Positions 33,920 to 42,399 are shown, counted from the stretch's first letter. The stretch: 64,000 bases of DNA from Panacagrimonas sp965216805 (GCF_965216805.1 NZ_CBDCGN010000002.1:2763438-2827437), one strand, 5' to 3'. Notes: generated from the letters alone by a model not told the origin. Program-made: numbers and translations.

Positions 33920-35275
33920 ATGAATGACGTGGCGGTGATCGACCGCTTCCTCAATGTCTTCTCTGCCTATATCGACTCAGGCTTCGGCCTGCTCGGTGGC
34001 GAGGTTGCGTTCCTCACCGCCACGTTGGTGGTGATCGACATGACCATCGCTGGCCTGTACTGGGCGATGGGCCATGCCGCGGGCCAGGGCGATGACGTGA
34101 TCGCCAAGCTGCTGCGCAAGGTGCTGTACGTCGGTGCCTTCGCCTACATCATCGGCAACTTCAACTGGCTGGCCAGCATCGTATTCCGCTCCTTCGCAGG
34201 ACTGGGGCTGATGGCGTCGGGTTCGGCGATCACACCGGCCGAGTTCCTGCAACCGGGCCGGCTCGCCAAGGTCGGCATCGACGCGGGCGCACCGATCCTC
34301 GAACAGATCGGCGACATGGCGGGCTTCCCCGAAGTGTTCGTGAACATCGACGCCATCGTGGTGCTGTTCATCGCCTGGCTCGTGGTGATCGTCAGTTTCT
34401 TCGTGCTGGCGGTGCAGCTTTTCGTGACGCTGATTGAGTTCAAGCTGACCACGCTCGCCGGCTTCGTGCTGGTGCCGTTCGCGCTGTGGAACAAGACCGC
34501 GTTCCTCGCCGAGAAGGTGCTGGGCAACGTGGTGTCGTCCGGCATCAAGGTACTGGTGCTGGCGGTGATCGTCGGCATTGGCACGGGCCTGTTCGCCGAA
34601 TTTCAGGTCGCGCCCGCAGAGCCTTCGATCGACTTCGCGCTGGTCATCATGCTGGCGTCCCTGGCTTTGCTGGCGCTCGGGATCTTCGGGCCAGGCATTG
34701 CGACGGGGCTGGTGTCCGGCTCGCCGCAGCTCGGCGCGGGCGCCGCGGCGGGAACGGTTCTCGGTGTCGCCGGTGCAGCGGTCGCCACGGGCGCGGTGGT
34801 GGCTGGCGCAGGCAGCGCCGTCGCGGCCGGTGCGCGCATGGCACCGGGTGCAGCGCGCATGGCGGTCGGCGGCGCGCGCTCGATGGCGTCCACCGCCAGC
34901 AGCGCGAAGTCGGCGTTCGATGCGGGTTCCGCTGCCGCTGGCGGCGGTCTCGAAGGCGCCGCCGCAGGTCTGGGCAACGTCGCCAGGACCGGCGCGCAGT
35001 CGGTCGGGCAGAAGGTCGCCGCCGGTGCTCGCTCGCTGAAGGCGCGCGCGGCCGCTGCTGTTGATCCTGATGCGGCCGCACCCGCGAGCGGCGCTGCCGG
35101 CCAGGGTGGCGCGGGCGCCGCGTCCGCCAGCGCGGCGCAACCCGCCTGGGCCAAGCGTCTGCATCGTCGTCAGCAACTCACCCATGCCGCCACCACCGTC
35201 GCCCACACGCTGCGCGGTGGCGACGGCGGTGGCTCCGGCAGCGGCCCGAGCCTGGGCGATTCCTCGAATCCATAA
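33920..35275 (+). CDS. trbL: TrbL channel protein (VirB6-like)
   Basis: A 451-residue polytopic membrane protein. Membrane segments lie at about residues 30-50, 70-90, 150-180, 190-215 and 225-260. The C-terminal 190 residues are a low-complexity Ala/Gly tail (GTVLGVAGAAVATGAVVAG...), ending in a His/Arg-bearing and Gly/Ser-rich stretch, as usual for P-type TrbL. It forms the inner-membrane channel. It is 10 bases after trbJ and 12 before trbF. Confidence 0.92.
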   Translation: MNDVAVIDRFLNVFSAYIDSGFGLLGGEVAFLTATLVVIDMTIAGLYWAMGHAAGQGDDVIAKLLRKVLYVGAFAYIIGNFNWLASIVFRSFAGLGLMASGSAITPAEFLQPGRLAKVGIDAGAPILEQIGDMAGFPEVFVNIDAIVVLFIAWLVVIVSFFVLAVQLFVTLIEFKLTTLAGFVLVPFALWNKTAFLAEKVLGNVVSSGIKVLVLAVIVGIGTGLFAEFQVAPAEPSIDFALVIMLASLALLALGIFGPGIATGLVSGSPQLGAGAAAGTVLGVAGAAVATGAVVAGAGSAVAAGARMAPGAARMAVGGARSMASTASSAKSAFDAGSAAAGGGLEGAAAGLGNVARTGAQSVGQKVAAGARSLKARAAAAVDPDAAAPASGAAGQGGAGAASASAAQPAWAKRLHRRQQLTHAATTVAHTLRGGDGGGSGSGPSLGDSSNP

Positions 35276-35287
35276 GGAGAACCCGCC

Positions 35288-35992
35288 ATGCGATTCAAGC
35301 GACCACAGGTGCGCTATTCCGACACGCCCCAGCCAGCCACGCCGTACCAGGCGGCCGCGCAAGCCTGGGACGAACGCATCGGCTCGGCCCGCGTGCAGGC
35401 GAAGAACTGGCGGCTGATGGCCTTCGGCTGTCTGTCGCTGGCCTTGCTGATGGCTGCGGGCCTCGTCTGGCGTTCCGGGCAGTCTCTGGTGACGCCCTAC
35501 GTGGTGGAGGTGGATGTTGCGGGCGAAGTGCGTGCCGTGGGCGAAGCTGCAACGCCCTACCGGCCGACCGATGCGCAGATCGCCTATCACCTGGCGCGCT
35601 TCATCACGCTGGTGCGCTCGCTGTCGATCGACCCCATCGTCGTGCGCCAGAACTGGCTCGACGCCTACGACTACAGCACCGACCGCGGCGCGGCGACGCT
35701 CAACGAGTACGCACGCGCGAACGATCCGTTCGCGCGCATCGGCCAGAACTCCATCGCCGTGGAAGTGACGAGCGTGGTGCGTGCCAGCGACAGCAGCTTC
35801 CAACTGCGCTGGATCGAGCGCCACTACGTGAACGGTTCGCTGTCAGCGACGGAGCGCTGGACCGCCGTGCTGTCCGTCGTGCTGCAAGCACCCCGCAACG
35901 AGGAGCGCTTGCGGCGCAACCCGCTGGGCATCTACGTCAACGGTCTCTCATGGAGCCGTGAACTCGACGCGACTCAAGGAGCAAAACCATGA
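35288..35992 (+). CDS. trbF: TrbF protein (VirB8-like)
   Basis: A 234-residue protein with one membrane segment (residues 45-62, MAFGCLSLALLMAAGLVW) and a periplasmic VirB8 domain (DAYDYSTDRGAATLNEYARA, LRWIERHYVNGSL). It is a bitopic scaffold of the conjugation channel. ATG 35288 follows AAGGAGA. It overlaps trbG by 4 bases. Confidence 0.92.
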   Translation: MRFKRPQVRYSDTPQPATPYQAAAQAWDERIGSARVQAKNWRLMAFGCLSLALLMAAGLVWRSGQSLVTPYVVEVDVAGEVRAVGEAATPYRPTDAQIAYHLARFITLVRSLSIDPIVVRQNWLDAYDYSTDRGAATLNEYARANDPFARIGQNSIAVEVTSVVRASDSSFQLRWIERHYVNGSLSATERWTAVLSVVLQAPRNEERLRRNPLGIYVNGLSWSRELDATQGAKP

Positions 35993-36987
35993 AAGCAGTT
36001 TTCCGCATTTACGGATTAGCGGTGATCCTGATCGGCGTTTGCGGATGCGCGTCGCACGGTACGCCGCCGCCCGCGATCACGCTGAACGAGCCGGGGCCTG
36101 CCGAACCGATCCCGGAAGTGCCAAAGCCCATCAAAGTGATCGAAATCCCCAAGCCCTTGCCGCTGCCGTGCCAGCTCAAGTCTCTGGCGCCGGTACCGCG
36201 TCAAATGCCGGAACCCGCCGATCCTGGGCATAGGGTCGCGTCCGCGAACGAAGCCGCGCGCATGGAGCCGACGCGCGATGGGTACGTCAACGCCATCCAG
36301 GTGTGGCCGTACTCGGACGGCGCCCTCTATCAGGTCTACACCAGCCCTGGTCACGTCACCGTGATTGCCTTGCAGGCGGGCGAAGAGTTGCTGACGGTCT
36401 CAGCCGGCGACACCCTGCGATGGATCGTCGGTGATACCAGCAGCGGTAGCGGTGCGGATCGAAGGGCCAGCGTTCTGGTGAAGCCGGCCCGGACCGATCT
36501 GAATACCAATCTGGTCATCACGACGAACAAACGCACCTACCTGCTCGAACTGCGTTCGACGGAACAGACGTGGATGGCTTCGGTGTCCTGGACCTATCCG
36601 CAGGACCAACTGCTTTCACTGCGGAAAACGGCATCCGTGACACAGGCGCTCGCCCCAGCACCGTCGGAATCCGGACTGGTGCTGGAAGACTTGCGCTTCC
36701 GCTACGCGATCCGCGGCGACGATCCACCGTGGAAGCCGCTGCGCGCCTTCGACGACGGCCAGCGCGTCTACATCCAGTTTCCGCGGCAAATCGCCCAGGG
36801 CGAACTGCCGCCGCTATTCGTGATCGGCCAGCAAGGCGATGCCCAGCTCGTGAACTATCGCTATCGCGCGCCGTACTACGTCGTCGATCGCCTGTTCGGT
36901 GCAGCGGAACTGCGGCTTGGCGGCAAGGGGGCTTCGGTGGTGCGCATCGAGCGTGTCGATAGCCCTTCGCGGTGGCAGGGATCATGA
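35989..36987 (+). CDS. trbG: TrbG protein (VirB9-like)
   Basis: A 332-residue VirB9/CagX-family protein. The signal peptide ends in the lipobox GVCGC (Cys about residue 20), so it is probably a lipoprotein. The body has IQVWPYSDGALYQVYTSPG, NLVITTNKRTYLLELRS and the C-terminal domain LRFRYAIRGDDPPWKPLRAF. It builds the outer-membrane core with TrbI. It starts in an ATGA overlap with trbF and overlaps trbI by 4 bases. Confidence 0.92.
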   Translation: MKAVFRIYGLAVILIGVCGCASHGTPPPAITLNEPGPAEPIPEVPKPIKVIEIPKPLPLPCQLKSLAPVPRQMPEPADPGHRVASANEAARMEPTRDGYVNAIQVWPYSDGALYQVYTSPGHVTVIALQAGEELLTVSAGDTLRWIVGDTSSGSGADRRASVLVKPARTDLNTNLVITTNKRTYLLELRSTEQTWMASVSWTYPQDQLLSLRKTASVTQALAPAPSESGLVLEDLRFRYAIRGDDPPWKPLRAFDDGQRVYIQFPRQIAQGELPPLFVIGQQGDAQLVNYRYRAPYYVVDRLFGAAELRLGGKGASVVRIERVDSPSRWQGS

Positions 36988-38270
36988 ACGCGGCCGCCGC
37001 CCCCAAGGCGAACCCGGAGACGCTGACGCTCCGCGCTTCGCCTCGCCCGGTGACGCGTCTCAATCGGCGCATGCTCGCCGTGATCGCCGGCGCACTGGCG
37101 ACGGCTGTTCTGGGCGCGACGCTGTGGTCGCTGCAAGCCCCGAAGCGCTCGCGTGCAACGTCGGCGAGCGAGCTTTACAACGTCGATCGCGTGACGCGAT
37201 CGGAAAACCTTACGCGATTGCCGGCGGACTATTCGCAGTTGCCCGTGCCGCCGGAACGTGAAGAAGTGGAGGATTGGCCGCCGATTCTCGGAGAACCGCT
37301 GCCCGGCGATCTTGGCGGGCCGATCGTCCGCGCACAGCGCTCAGGCGGAATGGATTCCTATGGCTACGCCGATCCGGCGGAGACCGAGCGTTTGAACGCG
37401 GAGCGTGATGCAGAGGCGGCCGCGAAGTCATCGGTGTTCTTCCGCAGCGGACAGCAGGCTGTCGCGAGAGCGGATGCCGCGCCGGCGGAAGCGATGCCGG
37501 CATCGCAGGGTTTCGGTAATGCTGCCTTCGAGCCGGCAGGGCCGGCGCTGGTCGCCGCGCAGCCCGCCGACCCGATAGCAATACAGAACCGCCAGGATCA
37601 GAAGCAGGGTTTCATGGAGCGCGCAGGTGACACGACGACGCGCAACCCTGCCAGCGTTCAGCTCCCGACTTCTCCGTACCAGGTCATGGCGGGCACCATC
37701 ATTCCGGCGGCGCTCGTGACCGGCATCAATTCCGACCTTCCGGGCCAGATCATCGCCAACGTCACCGAGGCCGTGTACGACACGGCGACCGGGCAGCACC
37801 TGCTGATCCCGCAGGGCTCGCGCTTGATCGGCCGGTACGACAGCCAGATCGCGTTCGGCCAGCGTCGCGTGCTGCTGGTGTGGACCCGGCTGATCCTGCC
37901 GGACACGTCCTCGATTTCGCTGGACCGCCTTCCCGGCGTCGATCCAGCCGGATACGCCGGCCTGGAGGATGGCGTCGATTGGCACTGGGATCGCATCCTC
38001 GCCGGCGCGGCACTGTCCACGCTGCTCGGTGTCGGCGCGGAACTCGCAGCGCCCGAACGCGACGGCAGCGACGGCCGCGTCATCGTCGCCACGCGAGAAA
38101 GTGCGCAGGAGACGATCAACGAGATCGGCCAGGAGATCACGCGACGCAATCTGAGCGTGCAGCCGACGCTGACCGTCCGCCCCGGTTTCCCGATGCGCGT
38201 GATGGTCAACAAAGATCTTGTTCTGCGGCCGTACCAGCCGCTGTTCTTTCAGAGGGGATCGTCGCCATGA
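36984..38270 (+). CDS. trbI: TrbI protein (VirB10-like)
   Basis: A 428-residue VirB10-family protein starting at ATG 36984. One membrane segment (about residues 35-52), a Pro-rich linker and a C-terminal beta-barrel domain (YQVMAGTIIPAALVTGINSD, IPQGSRLIGRYDSQIAFGQR, LGVGAELAAPERD) are visible. It spans the envelope and links the ATPases to the outer-membrane pore. It overlaps DUF2274 by 4 bases. No damage is seen. Confidence 0.93.
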   Translation: MNAAAAPKANPETLTLRASPRPVTRLNRRMLAVIAGALATAVLGATLWSLQAPKRSRATSASELYNVDRVTRSENLTRLPADYSQLPVPPEREEVEDWPPILGEPLPGDLGGPIVRAQRSGGMDSYGYADPAETERLNAERDAEAAAKSSVFFRSGQQAVARADAAPAEAMPASQGFGNAAFEPAGPALVAAQPADPIAIQNRQDQKQGFMERAGDTTTRNPASVQLPTSPYQVMAGTIIPAALVTGINSDLPGQIIANVTEAVYDTATGQHLLIPQGSRLIGRYDSQIAFGQRRVLLVWTRLILPDTSSISLDRLPGVDPAGYAGLEDGVDWHWDRILAGAALSTLLGVGAELAAPERDGSDGRVIVATRESAQETINEIGQEITRRNLSVQPTLTVRPGFPMRVMVNKDLVLRPYQPLFFQRGSSP

Positions 38271-38509
38271 TCACGAACAAGCTGCGGCTCGGGCCGCTGC
38301 CCAAGACCGAGAGCGTCAAGCTGACGTTCGCGTGCCCGGTCAGCCTGAAGGCCGACCTCGACCGCTATGCCGCGCTGCACGCGCAGACCTATGGCGAGGC
38401 GGTCGATACGGCGACGCTGATCCCGCACATGCTGGAGGCGTTCATGGCGCGGGATCGGGGGTTCAGGCGAGTCGTCAGGGCGCCGCGTGCTCCCACATTG
38501 GGGCAGTAA
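38267..38509 (+). CDS. DUF2274 protein
   Basis: An 80-residue protein starting in an ATGA overlap with trbI. LRLGPLPKTESVKLTFACPV and LKADLDRYAALHAQTYGEAV are the DUF2274 pattern; it has a ribbon-helix-helix look. It is the standard last gene of the trb operon in Tn4371-like ICEs, of unknown function. Its 3' end overlaps the converging unknown gene at 38475 by 35 bases. Confidence 0.88.
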   Translation: MITNKLRLGPLPKTESVKLTFACPVSLKADLDRYAALHAQTYGEAVDTATLIPHMLEAFMARDRGFRRVVRAPRAPTLGQ

Positions 38510-39101
38510 CAGCTTCGGCATCCGTCACCGCGAGCCATGAAACAGCGGGTGGTGGCGAGACGCCGGCATGACGGTCAATCTCGAAACCATGCAGGGCATT
38601 GAAGCCCAGCTTTGTGGCCGAGGCGACGATGAGTTCGATCCATCCACGTGTCCAATTGTGTCCGGCAATGGTTTGCTGGACGTCGTGCGGCACCCCCTTG
38701 AACTGCTTGGCGTAGCGGTCGAGATGCAGCGAGAACCTTGGATCATCGGAGGCGAATCGCAATACCTCGCCTGTCCGCCAGGCAGACACCCACGCTTGAG
38801 GGGTGCGTGCATAGATGCACATCCTGGCGATCTCGTTTTCGATCACCACTCGGCGGAGTTGCTCGGTATCCGTTGACGGCTGGGTGGCATCGAGGATTCG
38901 GGTCTTATCCGTAAGCCGGACTGAGCAGACGTAGGGGCCGACTTTCCGGGCCGCGTCGAGATCTTTCGTGAAAAAGATTCCGGTGTGAGGAACACGCAGT
39001 TCCTCGCCTGGTACGGGCGGTGGAGGAACCTGCCATGTTGAGAACCTGGGGCCGGTCGTTCCGTGAAACCATCTTTCAGTCTGAATCAAGGCTGCTCCCA
39101 T
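38475..39101 (-). CDS. unrecognised protein, possible ADP-ribosyltransferase-like fold
   Basis: A 208-residue frame read against the trb operon. ATG 39101 sits directly after the tRNA terminator T-run, so longer frames are unlikely; no good ribosome binding site is seen and the start is uncertain. The N-terminus RWFHGTTGPRFSTW and the following GIFFTKDLDAARKVGPYVCS resemble the HGT...Y/F-x-T core of ART-like and DUF3990-like proteins, several of which are toxins. I am not confident of the family. It lies between the last trb gene and tRNA-Leu, a usual place for ICE passenger genes. Confidence 0.5.
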   Translation of the reverse strand: MGAALIQTERWFHGTTGPRFSTWQVPPPPVPGEELRVPHTGIFFTKDLDAARKVGPYVCSVRLTDKTRILDATQPSTDTEQLRRVVIENEIARMCIYARTPQAWVSAWRTGEVLRFASDDPRFSLHLDRYAKQFKGVPHDVQQTIAGHNWTRGWIELIVASATKLGFNALHGFEIDRHAGVSPPPAVSWLAVTDAEAVTAPMWEHAAP

Positions 39102-39102
39102 C

Positions 39103-39134
39103 AAAAAAGCCGCTTCTGTCTGAACAGAAGCGGC
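39103..39134 (-). terminator. terminator of the tRNA-Leu gene
   Basis: Read on the minus strand, GCCGCTTCTGT (complement of 39124-39134) pairs perfectly over 11 bases with ACAGAAGCGGC (complement of 39109-39119) around a 4-base loop, followed by six T (39103-39108). It lies 8 bases after the CCA end of tRNA-Leu. Confidence 0.85.
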
Positions 39135-39142
39135 CTTGGTAT

Positions 39143-39455
39143 TGGTGCCCGAGGCCGGAATCGAACCGGCACAGCCGTGAGGCCGAGGGATTTTCTTACC
39201 ACTTCGGCTTTCGCCGCCAGCGCTGGCGCTGTTCGTGGTCTGGAGCACGCCTTCACCATGGCTTTACAGCCTTAGGTGCCCGCCGTCTGCTCTCTACACC
39301 TTCCCAGCCGTGTGGCCTGGGCTTGGCTCGGCGTTGGCTCAGATGTCGCGACATCCAGGGCTTTCGCCGAATTTGACGGGCGTCACCTCAAGGGTTTCCC
39401 CAGGAGGGCCCAAATTGTTTAAGTCCCTTGTGTCTACCGATTTCACCACTCGGGC
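39143..39455 (-). tRNA. tRNA-Leu(UAA), split by a group I intron
   Basis: Minus strand. Exon 1 is 39455-39421 (35 nt, starts GCCCGAGTGG) and exon 2 is 39194-39143 (52 nt, ends in encoded CCA). Spliced, they give an 87-nt tRNA: acceptor GCCCGAG pairs all 7 bases with CTCGGGC; the anticodon arm AGGGA-CTTAAAA-TCCCT has anticodon TAA; a long variable arm (CGGCC-GGCTG) and T arm GCCGG-TTCGATT-CCGGC follow. All stems are intact, so it should function once spliced. The intron lies after U34, the site used in cyanobacterial tRNA-Leu(UAA). Confidence 0.93.
39195..39420 (-). ncRNA. group I self-splicing intron (IC3-like) in tRNA-Leu
   Basis: The 226-nt intron begins after U34 and ends with the expected omega G (complement of 39195). 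Compared from memory with the Azoarcus tRNA-Ile ribozyme it shares TCAAATTCGGCGAAA, CAACGCCGAGCCAAGC, GAAGGTGTAGAGA, CACCTAAGGC and ATGGTGAAGGC. P3 pairs GCCCGUC with GGCGGGC. P7 is GAGCA/UGCUC where Azoarcus has GACUA/UAGUC, a compensatory change that keeps the guanosine site. A guide sequence GGGCCCU after the 5' site can pair with exon GGGACUU with one mismatch. There is no endonuclease frame. Confidence 0.93.
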
Positions 39456-39484
39456 GTGGTGCTGCGCCTTGGAGTCTATTCCTT

Positions 39485-39628
39485 CTTAAAATCTGCTGAC
39501 TCCTAGCTGGCCCCTGCTCACCAAAGCGAAATTCAGAAGCAAGTCTAAATAACTTGCAACTGATTGTCTCACTTGGATTTCCACTTCAGGGAAAAGAGGG
39601 AGCGGGACTTGACAAAACAGATTTTAAG
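39485..39628. repeat. 11-bp inverted repeat around the tRNA-Leu relic
   Basis: CTTAAAATCTG at 39485-39495 recurs inverted as CAGATTTTAAG at 39618-39628. The inner part CTTAAAATC is the anticodon loop and stem start of tRNA-Leu(UAA). The 122 bases between are AT-rich relative to the neighbourhood. It may mark integrase core sites or a rearrangement; which is not clear. Confidence 0.4.
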
Positions 39629-39660
39629 TCCCCGGCGTCTACCGATTTCGCCATTCGGGC
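39604..39660 (-). pseudogene. broken tRNA-Leu(UAA) relic without intron
   Basis: On the minus strand 39660-39620 reads GCCCGAATGGCGAAATCGGT and continues through D arm and anticodon loop GGGGACTTAAAATC, a good tRNA-Leu(UAA) 5' half without an intron. The 3' side of the anticodon stem and variable arm are absent; GTCAAGTCCC at 39613-39604 resembles a T arm, but there is no acceptor partner or CCA. It lies 148 bases upstream of the intact split tRNA-Leu. The 269 bases beyond it (39661-39929) hold no gene I can see. Confidence 0.65.
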
Positions 39661-39929
39661 CATGCGTCGGCGCAGCAATCAGAAAGGGCATTGTTGCAGA
39701 TCGGGGTGAGATCGGAATCGCCGCGAAGTGAGCGCCTTCACCGTGCGATCCGCAGCGGAATCCGCAACGCGCTGCCGGGGGCAGGCCCATGATTCGGAAC
39801 GGCGTCATCGCGTCTGCAAGCGGCGACGGATTGTAGCCCAATCCTCCCGCGGTTCCCGCGCTCCGGCCCGGGATCACCCAGCACAGGCGTGTCTTTCCCC
39901 GATCGGGCGGGCGCCGGGTTGCCGATCGA

Positions 39930-40712
39930 TCAGATTTCGGCGGCAGCCGAAATCATCTGCAATTCCGCGATCTCGAAGCCGGCACGCGCACGCGCCTCCA
40001 GATTGAACGGTGGGTGCAGTCGCATGCGGTGCTCGCGCAGCAGGCGGGTAAACGTGGACGCGGGTGGCAAGCCGCGTTGCGCGCATAAATGACGAAACCA
40101 GCGCGTGCCGATGCGCACGTGTCCCACCTCCTCGGCCAGGATGACCTTGAGTACCTCAGCGCTGTCCGCGTCGCCGGCCTCGCGCAGGCGCTGCATCATC
40201 GGTGGCGTCACATCCAGACCACGTGCCTCCAGCACCCGCGGCACCAGGGCCATTCGCACGAGCGCGTCGTGGGCGGTCTTTTCGGCCGCCTCCCACAGGC
40301 CGTTGTGGGCGCAGAAATCGCCGTAGGCATGGCCCAGGTCGGCCAGACGCCGGGTCAGCATGGCGAAGTGCCGCGCCTCGTCCTGCGCCACGCTCAGCCA
40401 GTCGGCGTAGTAATCGTCCGGCAGGCGGCGAAATCGCCACGCGGCGTCCAGCGCCAGGTTGATGGCGTTGAACTCGATATGCGCCACCGCGTGCATCAGT
40501 GCCGCGCGCCCGGCCACCGAGCCGAGGGCGCGGCGTGGCACCTTGGCCGGATGCACCAGCTCCGGCCGCGCCGGTCGGCCGGGAATCCGTTCCGGGTCGG
40601 TCGGCGTTGCAGGCGCTGCCGACCGCACCTCGCCCGGCGTCAGCGCCGCGACCCGCGCACACTTGTCGGCCGGGTCGGTGGCGCACAGGGCGGCGAGCAG
40701 CGCCCGGCTCAC
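39930..40712 (-). CDS. DUF455 ferritin-like protein
   Basis: A 260-residue protein starting at GTG 40712, in a GTGA overlap with the end of metZ. DUF455 is recognised from MHAVAHIEFNAINLALDAAW, DEARHFAMLTRRL and LAEEVGHVRIGTRWF; these supply the Glu and His of a ferritin-like di-metal site. The family (MiaE-like fold) includes tRNA- or amine-modifying oxidases, but its own reaction is not established. The coupling to metZ suggests a shared operon. It ends 270 bases from the tRNA relic. Confidence 0.8.
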   Translation of the reverse strand: MSRALLAALCATDPADKCARVAALTPGEVRSAAPATPTDPERIPGRPARPELVHPAKVPRRALGSVAGRAALMHAVAHIEFNAINLALDAAWRFRRLPDDYYADWLSVAQDEARHFAMLTRRLADLGHAYGDFCAHNGLWEAAEKTAHDALVRMALVPRVLEARGLDVTPPMMQRLREAGDADSAEVLKVILAEEVGHVRIGTRWFRHLCAQRGLPPASTFTRLLREHRMRLHPPFNLEARARAGFEIAELQMISAAAEI

Positions 40713-41920
40713 GGTTGCGGCAGACCTCGCAGCAGGTCGGCCTGGAGATCTTCCAGGTCCTCCAGGCCGACCGCGACACGCACCAGTCCGTCCCTGATCC
40801 CCGCGGCCGCGCGCGCCTCGGCCGAGATGCGCCCGTGGGTGGTGGTGGCCGGATGGGTGATGGTGGTGCGGGTGTCGCCCAGGTTGGCGGTGATGGAGAT
40901 CAGCCGCGTCGAGTCGATCAGCCTCCACGCCGCCTCGCGCCCACCCTCGACCTCGAACGACACAATCGCGCCGTAACCGCTGCTCTGCGCCCGCGCCAGT
41001 TCGTGCTGCGGGTGACTGGCCAGGCCCGGATAGAACACACGGTCGATGCCGACCTGCTCATTGAGCCAGGACGCCAGCCGCCGCGCGTTGTCCTCGTGCG
41101 CCTTCATGCGCACCGCCAGGGTCTCCATGCCCTTGAGAAACACCCAGGCATTGAACGGACTCAGGCAGGGGCCGGCGGTGCGCATGAAACCGAACACGTC
41201 CTTGCCCACCTTGTCGGCGTCACCCACCACCGCACCGCCCAGGCAGCGTCCCTGGCCGTCGAGGAACTTGGTGGCCGAATGGATCACGTAGTCGGCGCCC
41301 AGCGCCAACGGCTTCTGGAACACCGGGGTGAGAAAACAGTTGTCCACCGCCAGGGTGGCGCCGTGCGCGTGGGCGATGTCCGCCAGCGCGCGCACGTCGG
41401 CGATCTCGGTCAGCGGGTTGGACGGCGTCTCCACGAACAGCATCTTCGTGTTCGGGCGCAGCGCCTGCTTCCAGGCACCGACATCGGCCAGCGGCGCGTA
41501 GGAGACCTCGATGCCGAACTTGACGAAGTAGTTGTTGAACAGATTGATGGTGGCGCCGAACAGCCCGGCCGACGCCAGCAAGTGATCGCCGGCCTTCATT
41601 GTCGCCAGCACCAGCGACAGGATCGCCGCCATGCCGCTGGCGGTGGCCACGCAGGCGTCGCCGCCTTCCATGCGCGCCAGGCGCTGCTCGAAGGCGCGCA
41701 CGGTGGGATTGGTGAAGCGGCCGTAGACGTTGCCGGCCTGCTCGCCGGCAAACACGGCGGCGGCCTCGGCGGCGTTGCGGAACACGAAGCTGGAGGTCGG
41801 ATAGATCGACGGCGAGTGCTCCATCTCCGGTCCGCGCAGTTCGGCGGCGCGGATACCGAGCGTGGCAGGGCCCCACAGGGCGGTCGGATCTTCTTCTGGT
41901 GTGTCTGGCGTGTCGGTCAT
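40709..41920 (-). CDS. metZ: O-succinylhomoserine sulfhydrylase
   Basis: A 403-residue PLP enzyme of the Cys/Met metabolism family. The PLP Lys is in IHSATKFLDGQGRC; other marks are PTSSFVFRNAAEAAAVFAGE, YGRFTNPTVRAFEQRLA and VETPSNPLTEIADV. It makes homocysteine from O-succinylhomoserine and sulfide in methionine synthesis. The GQGR motif after the Lys favours MetZ over MetB. A structured leader precedes it (41934-42034), suggesting feedback by methionine or SAM. The DUF455 gene overlaps its stop. Confidence 0.9.
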   Translation of the reverse strand: MTDTPDTPEEDPTALWGPATLGIRAAELRGPEMEHSPSIYPTSSFVFRNAAEAAAVFAGEQAGNVYGRFTNPTVRAFEQRLARMEGGDACVATASGMAAILSLVLATMKAGDHLLASAGLFGATINLFNNYFVKFGIEVSYAPLADVGAWKQALRPNTKMLFVETPSNPLTEIADVRALADIAHAHGATLAVDNCFLTPVFQKPLALGADYVIHSATKFLDGQGRCLGGAVVGDADKVGKDVFGFMRTAGPCLSPFNAWVFLKGMETLAVRMKAHEDNARRLASWLNEQVGIDRVFYPGLASHPQHELARAQSSGYGAIVSFEVEGGREAAWRLIDSTRLISITANLGDTRTTITHPATTTHGRISAEARAAAGIRDGLVRVAVGLEDLEDLQADLLRGLPQP

Positions 41921-41933
41921 GTCAGTCTCCCGT

Positions 41934-42034
41934 CACGCGGGCATGAAAAAGCCCGCGTCGAATGGCGGGCCGATTGCTCATCGGTTCCGCTTAGCTGGTT
42001 GAAGCCCGCAAGCGGAGGAAATCGGCGCGACGTG
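41934..42034 (-). promoter_or_regulatory. structured metZ leader, candidate SAM-II-like riboswitch
   Basis: On the minus strand, a GATTT box is followed 7 bases later by TTGC and then by GCTAA, an order and spacing like the SAM-II aptamer. CCGCTT pairs with AAGCGG after GCTAA as a pseudoknot would. Closer to metZ, ACGCGGGC and GCCCGCGT form a hairpin around TTTTTCAT (41934-41958), and GCGGGC of the aptamer could pair with this instead. The P1 stem is weak, so the class is unsure. The 42041-42399 stretch beyond it holds no gene. Confidence 0.42.
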
Positions 42035-42399
42035 GAGTTTAAGGACCCTGCCAAGGATGGGTCAACGAATCGGGCGACAGACGACTGCCGGCGCTCAGTC
42101 GGTTTCGCCGACGCAACTGCGCCGAAACCGCAGCGGCGTCATCCTGATGATGTGACCAAACGCATCGGCTGGAGCTTTTGGGCAAGTGGCGCACCCAGTG
42201 ATCAGTGCGCAGCTCTCTGAGGCACCAGGGGAGGGCCGGCACGTGCCAAGAGCCCTCGCCAACTGAGGCTTTGCGAAAACCCATCGGCCACACGTTGGCG
42301 CCCGGCCAACGGCTTTGTGTCAGAGGCGGACTTCCCACCTGGCATCGAACAGACCAGCGGGATAGGGCGCTGCTCCCCACACGCTCTGGCCACCCGCTG

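Noticed and set aside
39195..39420. Open frames inside the tRNA-Leu intron as a homing endonuclease
   Set aside because: The intron is only 226 nt and its sequence is accounted for by ribozyme core elements.
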